Position numbers and translations under genes: made by a program
Part shown: piece after piece, positions 57,101 through 64,000 of the stretch
Position numbering within the stretch: the stretch's first letter is position 1
Layout: the number at the start of each line of letters is the position of its first letter
The notes under the pieces: model-generated
The model's input: only the letters and a program-made list of their open reading frames with translations
The model's database searches: none
Told to the model about the DNA's origin: nothing
From: Spinacia oleracea
Lineage: Eukaryota; Streptophyta; Magnoliopsida; Caryophyllales; Amaranthaceae
Direction of reading: 5' to 3'
Assembly: GCF_020520425.1 (NCBI RefSeq)
Contig: NC_079487.1
Span: 6,743,501 to 6,807,500, forward strand
Length of the DNA stretch: 64,000 bases

Positions 57101-57856
57101 GAAAAGTAATTTCAGAATAACTTTTCATAAAATATATCTAAAGAGTTCCTAAACTCAGTGGGAGCTTAGTGTTTGTTGTTCAACAAACTAAGGCCCCAAG
57201 TATAGATATATGTTTCATTGTGATTTATTCAAATGAGACACAAGGGTATTGTTTCTACCACGAATTTTTGAGAACATAATGTTTGTCTGCTCGAAATGAT
57301 GTCCTTTTGGAGATTCGTTTCCAAAATGACAAGTGGGAGAAAATAGACCTCGAAAGTCTTCGAGGCGAACAACAAACATAAACGGACATTCCGGAGGCTT
57401 TTCGAAGTGCTTCAGAAAACACGAACTTATTCTTTAAGGACTTTAGAAGTGGCTTTAAAGAATAGACATCTCTTAGAAGACTTTACAAGTGCTTCAAGGA
57501 GAACAGAATATTCAAAGGACTTTCAAGTGGCTATTGATATTCTATTTGTTTGATGTTCTATACCCAAAGTAGGCATAGAGTTCAAGTCACTGGAACTATG
57601 ATATTCTTCTATTGGATAGTGAAGAAACATGGAGTTCAGGTCACTAAAGTTATGCGATTCTTCTATTAGATAGTGAAGAAACCTACAACTTGCAGTCAAA
57701 CTATTATCATATAGATTAATAAGTTTGTGACCTGTAAGAAAGCTATAACGAAACCCAGATTCCCTAAAATGGTTAGAGGCCATATATAGACTCAAATGTT
57801 TTAGATGGTTAAAGGCCATAAAACATAACCAATGTTTTGATGACAAAATTGAAATT
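54151..57856 (+). other. Copy C interior, non-coding
   Basis: Collinear with 22251-25939 of copy B with high similarity; stops in every frame. Confidence 0.5.
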
Positions 57857-59240
57857 TTGTTGATTTGCAAGAATAGTTTCACACCTATTGGTTGCAAGTT
57901 TGTTTTAAAGATAAAAACCATCAAACATGGAATTGTGTTCACACACAAAGCTAGATTAGTTGCTAAAGGTTACAAGCAAATTCATGGCATGGATTGTGTT
58001 GAAACCTCATGCATAATCGTAATGCTCAAGTCTATAACTCAAGCAATGATTGCATATTGGTACATATGACAATTGGATGACAAAACTTATTCCTCAATCA
58101 AATGTTGGAAGAAAACTATGTACATGGCATGTCATATGATTTGTGGATCCAAATAAATGCTTGAAAAGGAATGCTAACTTATGAAATCTAAGTACAGATT
58201 TAAGCAAGCAATTGGGAATTGGAACTGTATTTTAGTGAAGCTAATAAGCATTTTAGTTTCATAAAATATACATGATTCTTATAGATATATGAGAAGTTTA
58301 GTGGGAGTACGTAAAACTTAATTGGTCCTATGTGTATCACACACATATCTCTCTATTGTAAAATAACATTCAAATGCTAAAGACTTAGATTTGAGATTAT
58401 TCATCAATGATGGACCATGGCGAAACTTAGTACATTCTGGGTATTAAGATCTATTTACAAAGATCTTATGATATTGTTTTGGATTAAGTAATGGCATTTA
58501 CTGAATCAAACACGAAATACTCCATTGGAGATATTCGACCCATGTGAATAAATCTAAGTAAAGAATGTTTGAACTATGTATAAGCATTTACTAAGTTAAA
58601 CATCAAAGAATCTAAGTAAGATTCTTAAACCTATATTATATGTCAAAGAATTTAGCTGGATTTAGTATCTACTGAAACTAGATGAGCTAAAATTACATGA
58701 ATAGAATTCAATGGGGAATTATTCTGCAAAAGAATTTATCATGTATGATATAATATGAGGATCGCCAAAAACGTATCGTATGACTTTAGCCATGACGAAC
58801 ATATACCAATCTCTATTGATCTAAGTAAAGATCAACTAGATTGAGATCAAGAATACTTATGGTACTTGAAAAGGTACATAGGAATAGTTTTTGATTCAAG
58901 GAAATAAAGATATGCTAAATATTGATGCTACACGCATAAACACTGGCAAAGGATCAAGCAAGACCCTTTGGAGTTAACCATTGATAAGGACGAGCTAAAG
59001 AGCATCGTGTTTTGAAATGGCAACATGGATTGGAGACCATGAGTTGTTGCGTGGGAAATTAAAATAATAATTTCTATGTTCTAAGATATAGTTGGAGAGT
59101 CTTCCACATATCTATAAACTGCTTGGATAGGTAAATCCAAACAAAGCATCACTAGCAACCTATACAGTTGAAGTAAAAGTAATTATTGCCTAAGAAGCAA
59201 TAAAACAGGGTTGTTTAAAGTTCTTCACTGAACTTGGGTA
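57857..59240 (+). pseudogene. Copia reverse transcriptase / RNase H fossil, copy C (best preserved)
   Basis: The frame at 57857-58069 reads FTPIGCKFVLKIK, then HKARLVAKGYKQIHGMDC and MLKSI. This is the standard opening of Copia reverse transcriptase, an enzyme that copies element RNA into DNA. The frame is lost soon after (VIAYWYI then a stop), and the YVDD active-site block is not readable. The RNase H end (VEVKVIIA, TAA at 59191-59193, then FFTELG) is at about 59166-59240. Identity as Copia is well supported; activity is impossible. Confidence 0.82.
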
Positions 59241-60392
59241 GATCACCTATCTGCTGGCTTGATGGTTCTTCATTGAAAAATGCGTAGAACCACTCTTGAA
59301 GCAAGAAAAACGTCTGCTAACTTGATGGTTCTTCATTGCAAAATGAGTAAAACCACCATCGAAGTAAGAAAGACTAGATCACATAATAAACAAACTCGAA
59401 AAGATCTTATCATCATATCTCGAAGAACATTCGATGAAAAGGATATTAAGATTGGCAAAGCATGATAACTAAACCTATGCAACAAGTGAGAAGCAACACT
59501 CAGGTTGTAGCACTGGAAATCAAGCATAGCTTTGAATTCCATGAAATGTTTTAAAGATGGGTTAGAGGCCCATGGTTGTAAAACATTGGGGTTGAACATT
59601 TATCATATATGAAATGTATTTTCATATTGCATTTAATCTTGGTTTAGTATTAAATGATGAGTCCCTTCAAATTTGACGATATATTCAAGATAGACTGTCA
59701 GGACCAGTCCTGTGACTAAGAAATGTCTATCAAGTGAACTTGAATGTCAAAGGTTGAAAATGGTCCCTAGTCGGAGTTTTCTATAAAATTGGACGCATAG
59801 AAAACGTTAGACGATTAGAATGCAAGATGACTAGTAGTTCTGTTTCTTGAACTATGTGGACATGGCAATGTCATAATCATTTGCATAGATACTTACTTTG
59901 GGAAGACTAGTATCGGACAAGACCTATGAAACTTTACTGTAAGAGATGAAAATCTGTCATAAGTAAATTTCATTAAAATTATTAGACACTAAATCCTCAA
60001 TACCTGAGTGATTTGAGATTACTTGTTTGAGAACTGGTTGCTTTGACGTTGACCAACCGTCGCACCGTAAAAGGAGGCTATAAAGGCAACTCTCAGGTAA
60101 TCACCTATCAAACGAAGTCTAATCTCAAGATCGCAAGATTGGGATTGTCCTCCCATAAATCGGGATGAGATGCTTAAAAGTTGTACAAGGCCACTCGGAG
60201 AGCAAGAAACTGTGAAATGCATGGCCGTGCTCGGATGAATCATAGGCTATGATTATCTGTTTATTTGATCAGTTGAACTCTGAAACCGAGGAACACCTCT
60301 GGACATAATAAGGATGACAACTCTTACCTTATGTTCAAGAGCAAGCATCGAGAGATAAAGGAATTAGGAAATGCACACTTGTCCCTAAGGAC
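59241..60392 (+). other. Copy C 3' untranslated interior, no gene
   Basis: Matches 27316-28469 of copy B almost base for base, including the small duplicated GGTTCTTCATT stretch. No gene. Confidence 0.45.
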
Positions 60393-60403
60393 AAGTGGGA
60401 GAC
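60393..60403 (+). other. Polypurine tract of copy C
   Basis: AAGTGGGAGAC directly before the 3' LTR. Confidence 0.75.
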
Positions 60404-61821
60404 TGAAGGAAATAATGCCCTTGGTCCAAGTATGCATTCAATGTTAAGTCTAATAAATGCGGTTCAGTATTAATTAACAAGTTAATAATTCAGTGAGATC
60501 AAGTGAGCTGAATGCCTAGCTAGAGGCCGCTTCAGTTCAAGTGGAATTAATGATATTAATCCACAGCTTACTCTTGACTGAACCCGTACGGTCACACAAA
60601 TAGTACGTAAATGGATCAAGTATTTAATGGCATTAAATACTCCATCTATGGATATTCGGAATCGACGGATCTTGGTTTCAGTGGGAGCTGAGATCGTCAC
60701 AGGCAAGAAATGAATACTCCGGAAACGATGATATTGCCGGAAACGGAAATATGGATCGTATCGGAAATATAAATATTATCCAAGTCGTAGATGTTGCCGG
60801 AAACGGAAACATGGTACGTATCGGGAAATATTATCGGAAATGGAAATATTGCCGGAATCGGAAATATTGCCGGAAACGGAAATATTGTCAGAATCGGAAA
60901 TATTATCGGAATCGGAAAATAATTCCGGAAACGGAAATATTAAATATTTGTTCGAAACGGAAATTAATTCCGGAATCGAAAATATTAAATATTGTTCGTA
61001 TCGGAAATATATTCCGGAATCGGGAATTTAATCGGAAGCGTATCGTACGAATAAGCATCGGACGAGGCCTGCCAGACGAGGGCCCAGCACGAAGCCAGGC
61101 CATCGCCCAACAAGCCAAGCGCGCCACACGAACAGCCAAGGCCACGCCAGGCCCAGCAGGTCGTGGCAGCGCGCACAGCGCGCGCAGTGGGCTGCGAGCA
61201 TTGCTGCAGCTCGCGTGGGCTTGTAGCTCGCGTGGGCCGTGCGGCCGTGTGGGCTGTGCGCGGGCATGGCCTGCACGCTTGCGGGTCATGCTCGCGTAAG
61301 TGTTTGTGTTCGCATACGAAACCTAAAACGTGCAGAATTCGTTTAATGATTAAATTCCTAATTCTATTTGATAAATTAATTAAATAAGAGTTTTATTATA
61401 ATTCTAATTTAATTAATTCGTATCCTAATAGGATTCCAATTCTCTTTCCATACCCCTATAAATATGTGGCCTGGGTTCACAATTTATAACGAGTTATTCA
61501 AGTATTCAAAGTGAGTTTTTGAGAGAAAAATTCAGTCACACATCTTGCTCAAAAGTGCCGAAAATTTATAGTACCTTAGGGGCGATTCTAGTTGGTCAAT
61601 CTTAAGGCGGATCCGAACGTGCTGTGGACTATCTACGGAGGGACGACACTTGGAGTCCTAAAGACTTGTTCTTGTTCGGTTCGGGCGCAGCTAGGGAAGG
61701 CACGCAACAAAGAGTATGCATCTAAACTATGCTAAATGATTATGTGTAAATAATATGTATTCCTGGCTTAATGGTTGTTTCCGCATGATTTATGAATTGT
61801 CATATGTATCATAACCTAACA
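60404..61821 (+). repeat. Copy C 3' LTR
   Basis: Same architecture as the 5' LTR, with scattered base differences and a small length change in the GC block near 61170. TATA box at 61457-61464. Confidence 0.94.
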
Positions 61822-61873
61822 GGACGCCCCGTCCGAAAAAGTGGACGAATCTTGTTTTTGAAATTTGAAAATA

Positions 61874-62118
61874 AGGACCTACGCGGCTTGTGACGTAGAC
61901 CCTGCCGGCTAAAGATGGCGAGCCTGTTTTATTTTGAACTATGAAAATTTCATTTTTGGAAAACTGAGGACCTGCGCGGCTAGTGACGCCGACCCCGCCC
62001 GCTGAAGGTGGGCGAGCCCTGTCCGCTAAGGGTGGACATCCCTGAATTCGTTTTTTTCGATTTGGGAACTCGCGTGGTTTGTGACGCGATCTTGCCAACT
62101 GAAGATGGGCAAGTTCCT
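61874..62118 (+). repeat. Continuation of the GGACCT(A/G)CGCGGCT tandem repeat
   Basis: Units start at 61874 and 61968 (94 bp apart), and a diverged one starts near 62064 (GGAACTCGCGTGGTTTGTGAC). Each has the phrase GGCTAAAG or GCTGAAGG followed by a short inverted CCGCC/GGCGAG pair. The units are separated by T-rich filler. Together with 51333-51401 they show that copy C split a tandem array. Confidence 0.75.
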
Positions 62119-64000
62119 TTTGTTCTTTGTGATTTCTCTTGAGAATTTCTCTTCATTCATTCTTGCAGGAGCGAATTCTTACGAGGGATGCTCGGATTTA
62201 GTTGCAACCTGAATGTGGGTTGACAACGTGCTTAGACGGACCATTGTCTTGTGGTCATCTTCTTTCATGGTTTTGAGCTAGTCTTTATGGCTCAATTTTG
62301 CCATTACCTGGGTCTTTGATTAGGGGACTATGTATAAGTATCAACGGCGACCTTTGTCTTGAGGTCGTAATCCGGTTTTATCTTTTGAGGTTATCCAAAC
62401 ACGGGACTTCGTACAGTGTAGTCTGGAAATACCGTTTTAACTTTGCACACTTTCTTTTGAAATATATATTTTCTTTCGAGCCCTCAAGCATTCGTGCTTG
62501 ACGGTCATTTCTTGTAAAAGAGGTTCCTTGGGGATACGCATTCTGTAATGTCCTTGATCGTGTTCGGGATTGTGCTCGTAAGTGCGAGCGATCTTTGTAG
62601 TGGTGTGCTACTCTTAACAAAGTCGTGAGGTGCGACTTTCAGTAAGGAAATCGGTAATTTTCGAGTCGAATGGATGCGGCAGGGCCCAACAGAAGTTAGG
62701 GCCATTTTTGAGCCTGGGTTCATTTTCGGCGCCCAGGCCTAGGCGTTGAAATAATTCACGCCCAGGTGGGGCGTTAAAACTGTTGTTTGGGCTGGTCTTT
62801 TGATGACACAGTTGGCCTCTTGGAAGTTCTATGTATTTTCTTCTCTTTTGTTTTTTTCTTTATTTTTAGAACGTGATGATTTTCTTGAGAAGCCGTAGCC
62901 GATTGGTGGACTACGGTGCTTGTCGTTTTGGGGCGATTATTTTAAGGAACTGTTGCTCTTAAGGCGTACAGATATTGCGATAGTTGGGCGAGTCTAAATG
63001 GCCCGAGGAACATACCTTGAGGCGTAAGACTTTGACCGCTCTTGTTGTTGTATATTTTTCCTTTTGAACGCGTTCGTGAATGTTCGATACTTAGAATGAT
63101 GATATGTATGTGCGAACGAGCGTTCATAGAATGGCCGTTGTGTGCGGTCCATTAATCAGTTTGCTTGAATCATTTTTTTTGAGCAATGACTAATTTTGAA
63201 TAGTTTGCTTAGAAGCTTGATAGGGTTCAGGTCCATCAAGCATCGTGCCATTTGCTTCGAGATTTTTTATTTTGCTATGGTCATTACGTAGCTTGGAGCC
63301 CCCAAGTATGCATGTTGGGATGCTTCCTTTTGGCGTACGATTTCTGTAGGTTCTTTCGAAAAATATGCCTTGGGGTTCCTACTCGTGTAGGTGCGAGCTA
63401 TCCCTTCCGTGGTAGGTAATATTTTGCTACCTTTAATCCTTAATGTAGAAGTCATGTGGTTTGCATTTTGAATTTGGGCGATAAGTAGTCTTCGCCTCCT
63501 GCTCTTGGCCGTGCCCGCATTAATGCAATATGCCTCACTCTTTTTTTTAGACTTGTACCGTGGGACGGTTGAACTTATGGTACGACGTAGGCTTGTGTGG
63601 CCTAACGGCGTGTCTTAGAACATTCCTTCAGGTGTTGGGATATCATTTGCATTGGAGCACTTCATCGTGCCTTGTTCAGGTGCTCGAATAAGTGTGGCAC
63701 CTTCTGCGTGGGTTTGCACGGCTTATTACTTCGTTCGATGCGAGGATTCATAGGCGTTTCTTTCTTATTTTTATATATGGGCAAAACTTGGCTAGCAGAA
63801 AGATTCAGCGCCCAGGCTGGGGCGTTAAAGATATCGGCGCCCAGCTCTGGGCGTTGAAAATGATTTCTGGGTATATTTTGACAGTTCTTATCCTTGATTT
63901 TTCTTTCGCTTTTGCTTTGGAACGAGGTAGACTGTGTAACGGACGCTTGTAGGGCGAGCGTTATGTGCAATAGTTTGATCGGAGTTTTGGTGACTCGCGA
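62119..64000 (+). other. Non-coding interior of the Gypsy-like element
   Basis: No frame has a recognisable domain; opposing frames at 63662-63970 and 63692-63952 are in a palindromic region. GGCGCCCAG-containing segments occur at 62728-62780 and 63808-63862. A TTCATTCTTGCAGG stretch at 62156 looks like a splice acceptor. Balanced base composition suggests old transcribed untranslated sequence. Confidence 0.4.
63808..63862 (+). repeat. Paired GCGCCCAG motif segment (also at 50087-50135)
   Basis: CAGCGCCCAGGCT, then GATATCGGCGCCCAG and GGCGTTGAAAATG, closely follows the wording at 50087-50135 (CAGCGCCCAGGCTTGGGC, then GATTTCGGCGCCCAG and GGCGTTGAAAAT). A shorter relative is at 62728-62780. 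Each is a run of short inverted pairs (GCCCAG/CTGGGC). Confidence 0.7.

Larger units (their letters stand above)
51402..61821 (+). mobile_element. Copy C: non-coding LTR element (LARD-like) in the Gypsy-like element
   Basis: TG at 51402 to CA at 61821, with LTRs of 1422 and 1418 bp and a perfect 5-bp duplication GGACG (51397-51401 and 61822-61826). The interior is 7580 bp, in the same order as copies A and B. The two LTRs differ at scattered bases (three in the first 100 bp, for example), so it is older than B but younger than A. The GC-rich blocks in its LTRs are longer than in B. It shares the RNase H stop codon with A and B. Confidence 0.95.
49122..64000 (+). mobile_element. Large Gypsy-like LTR element (Tat/Ogre-like?), right end outside window, interrupted by copy C
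   Basis: The sequence breaks from the BED exon at TGAGGGGGTCAAA (49122), which has the TG start of an LTR; the presumed 5-bp duplication on this side is AGTTG (49117-49121). What follows has no coding domain in the window but has several tandem repeats (31-bp array, 94-116 bp units) shared across copy C's insertion site, so 49122-51401 and 61822-64000 are one unit. Long non-coding tracts with such repeats fit Tat/Ogre-type elements, but I see no polymerase or integrase to prove it. Its other LTR would lie to the right. Confidence 0.6.

Noticed and set aside
61790-62098. Minus-strand frame of 102 codons
   Set aside because: It runs antisense through the tandem repeat and crosses the copy C right border, so it is a chance frame.

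Overview
The window is plant nuclear DNA that is almost entirely transposable elements (TEs) and decayed gene fragments. It is AT-rich and shows GT/AG introns, class I and class II plant transposons, Met-initiator-type primer-binding sites and broken photosynthesis and splicing-factor gene fragments. The LTR family and TE mix suggest Amaranthaceae, perhaps spinach or a relative. That is recognition from memory, not a search. I found no confidently intact host gene, no tRNA or rRNA gene and no CRISPR array.

Layout: (1) 1-15.5 kb is a PIF/Harbinger transposon. It holds a partial accessory-gene tail at 2-268 and a broken DDE transposase at 936-1942 plus 14888-15215. A 12.9-kb LTR element, copy A (1943-14887), splits the transposase. 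Copy A itself carries a Tekay/Del-like solo LTR (3852-6758). (2) 15.56-32 kb is an unidentified gene-like locus with exons at 15946, 16360/31006 and 31802. A hAT transposon (16385-30997; 8-bp duplication ATCATCGA) splits its exon 2. The hAT transposase is in turn split by copy B (19484-29818; duplication AAACT), whose LTRs are almost identical. (3) 33-41 kb holds an LHCB2-like fragment, CACTA/EnSpm material with a hairpin-rich terminal array, a frameshifted RBM39/CC1-like splicing-factor exon, a possible WD40 exon, and a minus-strand solo LTR (41058-42053). (4) 44.9-47.6 kb is a MULE with about 160-bp inverted repeats, a transposase first exon and a small Gypsy-like solo LTR. (5) 47.78 kb onward is an Ac-like hAT cut inside its BED zinc finger by a large Gypsy-like element (49122 to beyond the window). 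Copy C of the first LTR family (51402-61821; duplication GGACG) sits in a tandem-repeat tract of that element.

The most notable system is the family of copies A, B and C. They have LTRs of about 1.34-1.42 kb, a PBS, a PPT and good target duplications, but an internal region of about 7.3-7.7 kb with no gag-pol frame. Fossils of Copia reverse transcriptase and RNase H remain, and all three copies share a stop codon at the same place. This points to a large non-autonomous retrotransposon family (LARD-like) that amplified after losing its coding capacity and moved recently, presumably with enzymes supplied by relatives. It also carries a CGGAA array of about 20 motifs in U3 and a GC-rich internal island that differs in length and tandem repeats between copies.
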